A program made the position numbers and the translations under genes. Of a DNA stretch of 64,000 bases, positions 24,250 through 34,225 are shown one piece after another. Within the stretch, counting starts at the first letter, position 1; every line of letters starts with the position of its first letter. This DNA comes from Blastomyces gilchristii SLH14081 (Eukaryota; Ascomycota; Eurotiomycetes; Onygenales; Ajellomycetaceae): positions 3,002,386 to 3,066,385 of the forward strand of contig NW_003101682.1 in the NCBI RefSeq assembly GCF_000003855.2. Direction: 5' to 3'. The notes beneath the pieces were generated by a model. That model was not told where the DNA came from. It made no database searches and worked only from the letters and a program-made list of their open reading frames with translations.

Positions 24250-25691
24250 CTAAACAGTCCCAGATCCGTACTCCCTCAGCGAGTCCCCCGGCTTCATACT
24301 ATGTCGTCGCGTACGTTCGTGTTTTGGGTCATTATGGGTGACTTCTGGAGCTCCGACATGCTTGCTCATCACACTCGGGGGCACCTGAGCTGCGTCCGTA
24401 GGGTCCTTGTTGTCGAAGTTTCCAGTTCGCGAGCTAAATAGAAAAGAAAAAGAAGTTGGCGAATGAGGCTCGACGAGATAGGCGGGTTTCAACCTACTTG
24501 TGGGTTGCGCCTCGGCCGACTGTGCGGCTGCCATCGAGATCGGAATCCACTCTATTGTTTTGATGTTTTGTTAGCTGGCCGGTCGTTCATTTATCCATGC
24601 ACTGCGTAGGATAAAGTATGGGGAGCCGCTTCTTCCTTTTCACTTACCTTGGGTCGAGTTTGTTTGCGAGATTGGAGTCGTGGGGACCGGCGGTGCGGCT
24701 GGCTGTTCCCGAGCCGACACTTGAGTGCATGACGTTCGAACCGTGGTGACCAGCGGAATGATGACCTGTTCCTGAGCCAAGAGCTGAACTAGTGTCCCCT
24801 ACCCCACCGACTCCAACACCCCTAGACGCCTTTGTGCTGCTAGGCAAAGGATTAGCTTGCATCAGGCCAGGCTCTGAGCTGTGGTGGCCAGTTGCGTGGT
24901 GGGTTGTTCCTGCACCGAGGCCGGCACCAGCACCCCCCAGGGCTCCGTGTCCCATATGGCCATTGCCACCGAGCTTGGAGCTGTGGTCGAAAACATGAGT
25001 ATTAGTAACTGAAATATGGGCGTCTCTCCGGACGCTGAGCCTCAATTCTCCTTACCTCTGCTGCGCTGTGCTAGTATGTGGTGGTTGAGTGCCAGAGGTC
25101 ATTCCAGAGTGGGTGCCGTGGGTTCCATAGCCTAATTTCAAGGTTGGTTGTTAGTCCGATTATGCCCTCGGATTGAGGTGTAAAGACAGATAAAGATAGA
25201 TGAAAAGGACGCTATACTGGCACCGGTGCCGGCTTGAGAATCCACACGAGGGTCAAGTTTATTGGCAGTAGTGGAAGAGTGTGGTGGTTGAGTGCCAGAC
25301 GTCATCCCAGCGTGGGTGCCGTGGGTTCCAGGGCCTAATTTGAAGGTCGTTAGCCGGATTGTGCCCCTGGGTTGAGGTGCAAAGACAGGAAGCTATACCA
25401 GCACCAGTGGTGGCTTGAGAATCCATACGAGGATCAAGTTTGTTAGCGACCTTTGAGGAATGTGGTGGCCGAGTGCTGGAGGCCGTTCCCCCATGAGTGC
25501 TATGGGTTGTGCCCTGGGTAGTCTGGGTGCCATGGTTTCCCTGACCTACTCAGAATTGTCAGATCGATGCATGGAAATGAGTAGGTAGGAAGAGCAGTCA
25601 TACCAACACCAGTGGTGGAATGGGTATTATCTGATTTGTGATTCGGATGGCCAGTCACGGCGTCCTTAACTTTGTGTACGATGTTCGACAT
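24250..25691 (-). CDS. DPR-motif dehydrin-like stress protein, 332 aa, seven exons
   Basis: Aspergillus fumigatus dehydrin-like proteins DprA-C, named for a DPR motif, protect conidia against osmotic, oxidative and cold stress; similarity of this protein is by motif and composition. Exons: 25691-25604, 25545-25399, 25334-25218, 25131-25056, 24980-24648, 24551-24498 and 24433-24250, in frame to a TAG. The protein starts MSNIVHKVKDAVTGHPNHKS and is hydrophilic throughout, rich in Gly, His, Thr and Ser. ANKLDPR is followed by MDS or VDS in exons 2 and 3, and LANKLDPRVDSDLDGS spans exons 5 and 6. Exons 3 and 4 share the block GTHGTH[AS]GMTSGTQPPH and their flanking introns are alike, so the exon-intron unit was duplicated in tandem. 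The last exon encodes SRTGNFDNKDPTDAAQVPPS and a charged tail. No signal peptide is present. Exon 6 could also end in a TAG if the last intron is not spliced, giving a protein about 60 residues shorter. Confidence 0.8.
25056..25470 (-). repeat. Tandem exon-intron duplication within the DPR gene
   Basis: Sequence starting at plus-strand 25081 (gtggttgagtgccaga) recurs at about 25284, a period of about 203 bases. It covers exon 4 and the intron upstream of it versus exon 3 and the intron upstream of it. The two introns share the same donor context (GTATAGC) and acceptor context (AATTAGGC). A third, more diverged unit covers part of exon 2. Confidence 0.8.
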
Positions 25692-26688
25692 GATTATGAA
25701 TGTGGGGATAGTCTGCTTATTCAAGGAGGTAGGTACAGTAAACGTTCTTTCAAAGAATTATAAGTAAAAACAGCAGTTGAATTTATATCTTGTTGATGAT
25801 GTTGACAGAAGAGCTATAATCTAAGGGGTCTGGATGGATTCTTATATGGTTCGTTTGCCTCACTAAACGTACTCCGTACGTCCCAACTTCCAACTCTAGA
25901 GCGGTAGGCAAGCCTACTAACAATTCAATTGAGTCATTGTAATTCGTGGATCTTGGGCCTCAAGTGTACAAAACAGCGGCAGTTATTCCGTGATCAAGAT
26001 AGAAAAGCTCCAGTGGGGCAGATGCGGTAATAATGACGAAGTTCAAGTTGTGGAACGGGCGGCAAAGGTAATATGGGAGTGAGGTATAGAGATAAACTCC
26101 CTGATCCCTCCTTATTGAACGCCTGTCGAGGTGGATTGCGATGTTTACCTCGCCTGAATCTTGCAACGAACCTTGACGTCATATTTTTTACTAGCCACAG
26201 CATCAAATTTAACTTCTTAGTCATCCCGGCGCAAAAACTTGGCGCCAAATCAGTCCCATATAGGACAGTGAGATTCTCATTGCCGCCGGTAGACAGACCG
26301 TCCGTCATAGTGGCGTGTGTGGGTGGAGAGTCTTGATATAATTCTATCTATCCCGGTAATGACGTATTGAGATAGTTAACACCTTACAAGTTTGAACCCC
26401 TCGCTATCGGAAAAAAAAAAAAAAAAAAAAACCAGAGAGCGGTGTTCCGTGCGTTAGAATAAAAGGATACAAACTTTCTAGCGAGGCTCACTTGCTGCGG
26501 AAATGCAGGTAGCCCTCGTGCTTTGTTAATTATAGTTCAGACTCAGGAGCTAAAAGTTATAGCAAAATCAACATTTCAAGAGAAGAAAGGATGACAGAAA
26601 TTTTTGCAAGCCAGAGACTTCGTAATAATCAATGATTGGTTAGATTTAAGGCGGGAAATAAAAAGCAGGGAAAAAAAAGGCAAAAATT
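25692..26688. other. Promoter-side intergenic region between DPR gene and tRNA
   Basis: No credible coding exon. It contains one copy of the nonamer TACTCCGTA at 25870-25878 and a poly-A tract of about 21 bases near 26,411. It should contain the promoter of the DPR gene, which is transcribed away to the left. Confidence 0.5.
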
Positions 26689-26760
26689 TGGACGCTGCCG
26701 GAATCGAACCGGCGACCCCGTCAATGCGAATGACATATTATACCACTAAACCAAGCGCCC
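26689..26760 (-). tRNA. tRNA-Ala (anticodon CGC), no intron
   Basis: The minus strand folds as a standard cloverleaf of 72 bases. The acceptor strand GGGCGCT pairs with AGCGTCC, including the G3-U70 wobble that is the alanine identity element. The D-arm sequence is TTTAGTGGTATAA, the anticodon stem is GTCA/TGAC with loop TTCGCAT (anticodon CGC), and the T arm contains GGTTCGATTCC. The discriminator base is A (26689). The A and B box promoter elements are internal. There is no intron. Confidence 0.95.
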
Positions 26761-27183
26761 AACGTTTCAATGATGTTTGGCATCATTACAAGACAAAATA
26801 TTAGTTAAATGATCATTTGCCGGTATGGTGGGGCAAGTGTGGCTGAGGCGAGCTATTTATCTTGGCGCAACACCCACTTTTAACGTCGAACCTTACCTAG
26901 GTTAGTTATAATATCATGTGACGACTTCCTCCTCGCCAGGAGTTCCAAGGTTGTGTCCTGTCCCCAAACTTCTTCAACGACGGGCGACCTAATCTCCATC
27001 CACTCTCGCGCTGTCCTGCGCTGTTTTATTGATTTTCGCTCTGCTTCATCTTAAATCCTTTATCAATCAATTTACTGTCTTTGCAAACCCATTATCTGCC
27101 GGCCCTCTCGATGAGTGGCCTCCTCGCGTGGCCAACGACCTAGTGGATTGGTCCAATTCCGCGTCGCCGCAACCACTACCATC
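26761..27183. other. Promoter and 5' leader of the RING ligase gene
   Basis: This 423-base stretch sits between the tRNA 5' end and the RING gene start. It is pyrimidine-rich over roughly 26,925-27,060, as is common near fungal transcription starts. It carries a short upstream ORF at 27111-27143. Confidence 0.45.
27111..27143 (+). promoter_or_regulatory. Candidate upstream ORF in the RING ligase leader
   Basis: ATG at 27111 opens ten codons (MSGLLAWPTT) and stops at TAG 27141-27143, 40 bases before the signal-peptide ATG and in another frame. If the transcript starts upstream, it could reduce translation of the main ORF. The transcription start is unknown. Confidence 0.4.
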
Positions 27184-29946
27184 ATGCGTCCTCCTCGCCT
27201 TATTCTTCTACTCGCGTGCTTTATTTTCCTCCCAATCCTTCTGACCATCTTGTCGCTCCTTTCCACTCATCCGCAGCAACATGGCTCTACCTCCCAATCC
27301 TCGGTTTCTGGCGGAGTCGGGCGCCTCAGAGCCTTCTTTTCTTTCCATGCGCCTTCCTCCCTCTTCCCTCCTTCTGCGATGATAAGCCTTACCGATGATA
27401 ATTCAACATTCTTCCTAGCTCGACCAGCTGCGTTTGGGCCTTCCTTGCCTTCCAACGGATTGAGCGGTCAACTCTGGATTGGAAGCGGCTTTGGCGATGA
27501 TGCCCTGCGAAAAGGGGGTGTAAGCACCGGGGCTGAGGGAGAGCTTGGTTGCTCCGATGTTCCAGGATGGGAGGACACTGATAAAAATCAGAATGGTGAT
27601 GTTGGGTCCGGCCAGGGAACTGCAAAGCTTACTACTGGCATCAAAGTGAAAAGCAACGCCCATCAGGGTGTGGAGGCCCTTCATAAACGACGTGACGAAC
27701 ACTCCCCCGATCTCGTTAGACTTGTTGATAAAGGGGGCCATCCGTCAAAAGATGATGGAACGGATGATCACTTGCATCATCCTCTTCCGGAGTCCGGCCC
27801 GCCCGGCCCCCCAAGCACTGACAAAAGCAAAGAGTTAGCACATGCTGATATCCAATCTTTGCAAGAGAGCGCGGAAATTAGAGGCAAAATTGTCTTGCTG
27901 AGTAGAGGGGGTTGTGGTTTTTTGGAAAAAGTTAAATGGGCTCAACGCAGGGGTGGTATAGCGTTAGTTGTTGGAGATCATACCAGAGGTGGCGGATTAG
28001 TGACCATGTATGCCCGTGGAGACACTTCTAACATAACAATTCCGGCGGTCTTTACATCTCATACCACCGCGCATCTCCTTTCCTCCCTCATTCCGCCCGA
28101 AACACAATCCGACTCCAACTCCCCTAAGGACCCATCGAAAACAACTTCTGGGGATAAACCGGAAAATAATGCAAATTTTGGCAAACCTGTAATGGCTACG
28201 CAGGTTACCCCAAAGCCAACTTCAGAGGCGGATTCGACGTCCTCTCGACTTAACAAAAGTTTCTTGCAGTCTCTATTCTCGGCCATCGGACTGGGTCGTG
28301 ATAATCCATACCCTTGGCATCTCCAGGAGGATAGCCGTCGTCCACCAAGCAGCGGAAACATTGACTGGGTTATGCTGGATGAATTTGATGACGAAGAAAC
28401 GTCTCCAAAGTCAAGGAAGTCTACACATAAGAATAAGGGGAAGGAAATCGGGGATGGCACGTCGCCTGAATCCCACCAAGGCAGCAGTGATGATTTCGTT
28501 ATTGGGGTCCAAGATTGGCGAGATCCTGATCTCGTCCCAGTAGGCAAAACTAACAACCCTCCGCAAACTACTCCGAAACCAAAATCCTCCGGCTCCAAAC
28601 AGAACGATGATCAAACTGGAGGGCACGGTGGCGATAGCAACAATGGCCCTAGTGGTAACGGTCTTAAAGGAGGAAGTATTACTCCAGGTAGTGGCGAATA
28701 TGCTCCCCAGGATAAGTCAACAATTGGTAAGGGAGTTGGGGGTAGTTCTAATCCTAATTCAGCTTCGGATTCACGGCCTGGAAGCTCGAAACAGAATTCG
28801 CATTGGTGGTCTGGCTCGTTTGGTTGGGGAGGAGCAAGCAATGATGATAAGTCGTCGACCTCGCCATCCGGTAAGAGTGCAGGACAAAGTAACAAGAACG
28901 TTCACGGAAACTCGACTCCCTTGCAAAAGCCTTGGAAAGAAGGCAGTAAGCACTCTGATCACGAAGGTCTTTGGGTCACCTTGACCCCAACGAGCATGTC
29001 TACCAGCCCTTTTTTCGATACACTTTTGGTTCTAGTTGTCAGCCCATTGATAACCCTCACGGTTGTGTATGCATTACTATTGCTTCGCTCGAGAATTCGA
29101 CGCCGCCGTTGGCGCGCACCTAAAGCTGTCGTCGACCGCCTCCCTGTTAGAACGTATCATTCTATTCCATCCGCATCATCTTCTTCAGGCACCGCCCAGA
29201 CTGCCACCTCCCCCGAAGCATCGTCCCCATCTTCTCCTCTCCTATCCCATTCCCGCGCTCGATCTCCACCCCCCCGACCGTGTTCTCAAACTTCATCTGG
29301 CGTCGTAGCCGCTTCACCACATGACACCACGCATAGCTCCTCATCAACAAACGCTGAAAAATCGAACTCTGATTCAAGTCTTGCTCGTCGAAGGTATACG
29401 GGCAGACAAATTGAATGTGTTGTCTGTCTCGAAGAATATATCGATGGGCAGAGCAGAGTGATGAGCCTCCCGTGTGGGCATGAATTCCACGCAGAGTGCA
29501 TGTAAGTGATCTATTCCCTCTTTGACTATTATCACTCCGTCCATAATTTATACACTGACTGGCCTTGTTCCAGAACTCCTTGGCTCATTACACGTCGACG
29601 CACCTGTCCGATATGTAAAGGCGATGTTGTGCGATCGATGGGTGGTCGATCCTCTAGTGGTCAGACGTCGGAAGATCCCGACCGGATGTCAGAAGATATT
29701 CAAGCCCATATTGCTGAAACGCGGAACGATTCTCCATCGGCAGCTGATCTTCTACCTAATGTCTCTGACGATATCGATTCCGACCTAGAGCGCGGGGATG
29801 ATTCCAGGACATCACTACTTCACCCCTCGGAGAGCTCTAATTCCCAGTCTAATTGGAGAAATCTCGCATCCCTAAGCCTTTCTGCCTTGAGTGGCGATTC
29901 AGTGTGGCATCAATCCCGAACCCCTCGGTCTGATCGGAACCGTTAA
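27184..29946 (+). CDS. PA-TM-RING E3 ubiquitin ligase (RING-H2), endomembrane
   Basis: PA-TM-RING proteins are endosome or vacuole membrane E3 ligases that ubiquitinate membrane cargo. Exons are 27184-29501 and 29574-29946: 896 residues. The start MRPPRLILLLACFIFLPILL is a signal sequence or anchor. A protease-associated domain spans about 222-305 (RGKIVLLSRGGCGFLEKVKW). A long Ser/Gly/Asn-rich disordered region follows. A transmembrane segment lies near 609-633 (LLVLVVSPLITLTVVYALLL) with a basic stop RSRIRRRRW. A C3H2C3 RING starts near 746: CVVC, then CGHEFHAEC, then CPIC. The intron falls inside the RING directly after the H-x2-C, in phase 2, and the splice joins EC to ITPWL. The orientation implies a lumenal PA domain and a cytosolic RING. 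The ORF is open further upstream, but no ATG is in frame there. Confidence 0.9.
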
Positions 29947-30474
29947 TGTCGAACTTTGCTCTCGAACTTTCTTCTTTACCACTATTTTTTTAATACTACG
30001 AAGCATTCCACTCCGTATCCCATTCACCTTCTAGGCATATTTTTCTTTTCCCTTTGTATCTTTGGTTTAGCGAACGTGGGGATTTTATTTGATCGCTGGG
30101 CACTTTGGCGTTTTAGGTGTGATTAATTATTGCTAATCAAAACAAAAATAAAACAACTGACATTAGCCTTGCGGTCCAACACGAGTTTTCGGATGTTTGA
30201 GTCAAATTACTTTGTTGTCAATTTGCAAAGACTTTCCTTACAGAATTGAGTTAATCCGGTTTCGAAAATGGAAGAGAACAAGTTGATGAAGAGAAGAGGG
30301 CTGAAGGCCTTGATTGTTCACTGGCTCAAGCCATCATTGCACAGGTGTATATAACTTTTCTTAGCTTTTAATACATCCTGCTTTGAAGGGAAAAAAGAGA
30401 AAAAAAAGAAAAAAAAAAGATTTCGTCTTCTACATCGTGTTGGCTTGACTTAAACCTAATTGTATACAGACTGT

Positions 30475-31000
30475 ATACCTGAGTATTTACTACTATGTTG
30501 ATGTCAGGTTACAGATGAACATGGTGCTAAAAAACCTAGACATGATGCTAAATTTTTGACTCACTTTTTTGACACTATGTTCAGCTTTGAAATCATGCTG
30601 TTTCTCAATGCTAGAACTATAACTATACCAGACACATGATCAACTTTGATACTCTTTTCCACATATATAATTAGACTGGCCAGCAGAATCATGAATTTCA
30701 TGTTTGATCTTATTTAATCTGATCTCATACATTTCTTGATGTGAGTTTCACCAGAATCTATCATTAAAAAAATGTGAAAATGAATCCTTTTTTTTCAGAA
30801 ATGATGAGAAATGAGAGTAATAATGTCTAATAATTAACAGTGAAAGATGATCATTTTTCAAAAATCAGAATGAGACTGAAACTGAAAGATAAATTCAGTC
30901 TCATTATAATTATTTATATAATGAGAATTTGATAACATAATCTATAAATAAAGTGAGTCAGTCATTTTCTCATCATTTTGCATGTTTAAAATTGTCATGG
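30475..31000. repeat. CpG-depleted decayed repeat island
   Basis: The stretch is rich in TCA/TGA and AT-tracts, with essentially no CG. No ORF is left. This looks like an old mobile-element remnant mutated by a RIP-like process, but no element boundaries are visible. Confidence 0.55.
30671..30760 (+). repeat. Dispersed repeat, copy 1 of 2
   Basis: This segment matches 54773-54860 in direct orientation at roughly 80% identity by eye. Shared landmarks include ttagactggc, atcatgaatttcat and ctgatctcatac. It lies inside a CpG-depleted island, as does its partner. Confidence 0.75.
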
Positions 31001-31467
31001 TTATAGAGCCGCCAGGTCCAGGCTGCACCCATCCTTATATAGTGGTGGCTTGCTTGCTCCTGTCCAGGGTCTACCGTTACAATTTTGAAATCATATTAAT
31101 CTAAGTTAAAATCATACTAGCTGTTTTTTCAGCCAAAGTTAGCATTATATTCAAGTTTCATCATATGCTCTATTGATGTAACTAGCAGTAGAGTAGGCTA
31201 GGAAATAAATAAGCTTTTGGTTCCGCAGTTTGGCGTGGGTCACCTGACTGACGTCATCCAAGGAGCTCTGCAGCATCTTCCTGCTATAATTACTGTATAT
31301 ATTTATGCCAACACGCTCTAACTTTTTGCGAAGAGGAAAAGTGTTGACGACCCAGTACTATACTCAGTCTATATCTCTCTTACAACTTAACTGACCGACC
31401 AACACAGCGAGGGAGACTTAACCGTAAATCACACCTCACCGTACAACAGGATTTATCAATATCCACC

Positions 31468-32518
31468 ATGGCCGACAAACTCAAGACCATCTTCATCAGC
31501 GAGGTTAATGACCTGAAAGCACTTCTAACGGAAGCAGCCAGGTCAGGCACATACATGTATCCCTTCCAGGTATGTGCATATATTTCCCACTGATATTTTC
31601 AATGCCTTGGAGAGCAACCCAAACACCCCGCACAATCATAGGGAATGCAATTGTAAAATCTAGTCCGACATATTCTAACAGAAAACACCAGGGAATCTTC
31701 TACTTTATCGCCCATCGCTCCCTCTGGCAACCTCTCGTGTCCAAAATCGCCCCAACAGTCTCCCTGGGCATCCTCGTAACCTCAACAATGTTCTTCTTCA
31801 CCTACATCCCTCAAGTTGCCATCCTAGCCTTCACCAGCGGACCCCTGGCGCCATTCTCCGCAATCCTCCTCGTCCTCAGCGAAAGCTCCACGATTACAAA
31901 CTACCTCTCGCGCAGCTTCATTCTTCGCGATTCCCTCGTTGACATCTTCGACGGCACGCTGATTGCTCGTGGCGACACAGCGCTAGTCTCTGAGGGCCGG
32001 CAGATTAAAGGTTCTTCATCATCCACGGATCCAATGGCTCGGTTGGGGGCTGTGATTCGGAAACCATTGGCGATGTTCTCGTTGTCATCGTTGGTGAGAT
32101 CGTTGATGTATTTACCACTAAATATGATTCCTGTGGTGGGGACGGTGTTGTATGTCGTTTCTCAAGGAAAAAGACTCGGGCCAGTAATGCATGAGAGATA
32201 TTTTCAACTTAAAGGGTGGGATTCGAAGAAGAAGCGAGCATGGGTGGCCGCGCACCATGCTGCGTATACGAGGTAAGAGATAGAACATTTGTTGAAATCC
32301 CTCCTGTTTCCCACTACAAACCCTGATATGGACTAACTAGGTGTTGTTCCTTTCCTGTATATAGTTTCGGGGCAGCGGCATTTGTCTTGGAAATGGTCCC
32401 CTTTGCGTCTTTGGCATTTGCATATACGAACACGGTCGGTGCGGCATTGTGGGCTTCAAATCTGGAGAGGTCGATCTATAAAGCCCCCAGCATGGAGCAG
32501 GCGAAGAAATTAGACTAA
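31468..32518 (+). CDS. EI24-domain / Rrt8-like multi-pass membrane protein, 278 aa
   Basis: Yeast Rrt8/Lds-type proteins associate with lipid droplets and outer spore wall formation; EI24-type membrane proteins share the fold. Assignment is by overall pattern. Exons are 31468-31569, 31692-32272 and 32365-32518. The protein begins MADKLKTIFISEVNDLKALL, a short cytosolic segment. Hydrophobic segments follow: VSLGILVTSTMFFFTYIPQV, LAPFSAILLVLSESSTITNY, SLVRSLMYLPLNMIPVVGTV and, in the last exon, AAAFVLEMVPFASLAFAYTN. A conserved loop, YFQLKGWDSKKKRAWVAAHH, precedes the last membrane segment. The ending WASNLERSIYKAPSMEQAKK is typical. ATG context caccATGG is close to optimal. Intron 1 (122 bases) uses a CAG acceptor after a ctaac branch site. 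Confidence 0.75.
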
Positions 32519-34225
32519 GGTATTTACTCTGTTGTTTGCGTTTCTGTAAAGTATTTCTCAACCATACCTTTGCAGACACTTTGACCCATATGTTATCTGC
32601 GCATGATATTTTGGCGTTGAAAAAAAATGATGTCACAGGCGTTCTAGGGTAGCGTGTGGAATTTAATATAGACTCAACGAATTCTCAGGTCATTTGTCCA
32701 CCCACTTTTCTTAGCACCATTATGTTAACCGGAACCGATAGATAAGCTCAGCTCCCTAACTTTCAACAGTGAGAACACAGGGCACCCTTTCATCACCGAT
32801 ATCTCCTCACATATAGCCTGTTCGCTCAACGCCTTAACTACCCTTCCTGGCCCCTTCTTGACTCTCAAGCACTACCCCCCGTAATTCCGCCAACCCATCC
32901 ACCTCTATTTCCTTCATTCGTCCCGCCAGTGTTGTTCCACTCTACATATCCAAAACTCTCTGCGCGTAGGATCATCATCCGAAAACTTTCCAACTTCGGC
33001 GAATGATGAAATATCGACGCCATATCCACAGACCAGGGGATCACCTGTTTTAAAATTAAGGGTACTGTTGGATTAATGCCTGGCGAGGCAGAAGAGGACA
33101 CACCTAATACATTTGTAAGAGGTATGAATATAATAATAACGGTTACAATGAAAACAAAAGGGGAACGGAGAGAGGGCCATATCAACCTCCCTCTTTTTAT
33201 CAAACTGATCATTCGGAGCTCCAATGACCCCCACAATCTCTCATTCCGCACCTGCAGACCCATCCGCACCAACCATGAAGTACATTGGTTTAATTCCTCC
33301 TTCCATTCCAGAACACGTAGACTAACGTCCAACACGTCCATCTCCTTCTGGACCTTCATAATTCCACCTAATTGACCGGTATCGAGGGTATAGAGTGTCT
33401 ATTCCAGCATTCCTAACGTGGCAGGCACAGGTCCAGACCCAGGAGGGAAGCTAGGTCTGTCTCCAACCGGTTCCGTCTTCAAAGCTACCTCACCAGTCAA
33501 TTTCTTGAACGAGGATTTCATCCCCTTCATTTTCATTTAGATAGCGAAATAATTCCTTGTGGCTTCTTCCTTGGAACCGGAATCCCCCCTGATCCATGTC
33601 AGTAGGGTCGTATGGAAAATTAACGGCCGGCACCAACGGCACCATCCCTCATCATTGCGGATTATTAGAATACGATCTAGAACCTCGGAAAACTGAGGTA
33701 GAATAATGGAACCGACCTGTGCTTCACAAAATTTTAGCTGTTTAGCCGTTCTCCCTTGTCCATCTCCCCATCTTCCCTATTCCCTTCATCACAGTTCGTT
33801 TGTGATGCAGCTTGGCGTTAACCGAAATTGAGTTGATGTTGCTCTGTTGCGGTTTTTGATTGGCTAACTACGGGAGTACTCAGCCCTATCCGTTTACGCC
33901 CCACACTAAAACGTGGGGAAATTAAGCTAGTGGGGCCCTGTTTCCAACGAACCATGGACCGTGGACATCAAAAATCCTAAGGGCAAAAAAGGCGATGTTG
34001 AATTCTCAGCAAAAGAATGTTATGAAGTGTATTCTAACAAGATATATTCCCTTGCTTCAATCCATCTCCGGATCCATATGCAGGGTGCTACCGGTAACAG
34101 TCAAGCCGTCCCATCTCACCATCCATGGCCTTCATCAGGTAACAATACGCCCTGTGGATATTTTGCGCAGTCAATAATGAGTGTCAATATTCTCAAAACG
34201 GAACCTTCTATGCATCCCTATGATT
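32519..34225. other. Intergenic region with one doubtful ORF
   Basis: Convergent 3' ends of the EI24-like gene and the LysM gene. Apart from the doubtful ORF at 32865-33359 I see no gene. Base composition is ordinary. A stretch near 33,860-33,960 has many short G/C-rich clusters without coding potential. Confidence 0.45.
32865..33359 (-). CDS. Doubtful 164-aa ORF with one hydrophobic segment
   Basis: An uninterrupted ORF from a true ATG (MKVQKEMDVLDVSLRVLEWK). It has an amphipathic N-terminal half, a predicted transmembrane segment (FVFIVTVIIIFIPLTNVLGV) near residues 87-107, and a Gly/Asn-rich end. I do not recognise the family. It could be a real small membrane protein, the first exon of a larger gene, or a decayed fragment. 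No splice structure extending it was convincing. Support is ORF length and a coherent hydropathy pattern only. Confidence 0.25.
   Translation of the reverse strand: MKVQKEMDVLDVSLRVLEWKEELNQCTSWLVRMGLQVRNERLWGSLELRMISLIKRGRLIWPSLRSPFVFIVTVIIIFIPLTNVLGVSSSASPGINPTVPLILKQVIPWSVDMASIFHHSPKLESFRMMILRAESFGYVEWNNTGGTNEGNRGGWVGGITGGSA

Larger units (their letters stand above)
29947..31467. other. Intergenic region with a CpG-depleted AT-rich island
   Basis: The first 170 bases are likely 3' UTR of the RING gene. From about 30,475 to 31,000 the sequence is AT-rich and almost free of CG dinucleotides, as in mutated repeat remnants of Onygenales. It contains one copy of an 88-base repeat shared with 54,773-54,860. 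CG dinucleotides return after 31,005, toward the promoter of the next gene. Confidence 0.6.

Noticed and set aside
26604..26804. 66-codon ORF
   Set aside because: It overlaps the tRNA-Ala gene on the opposite strand and starts at a non-ATG codon.
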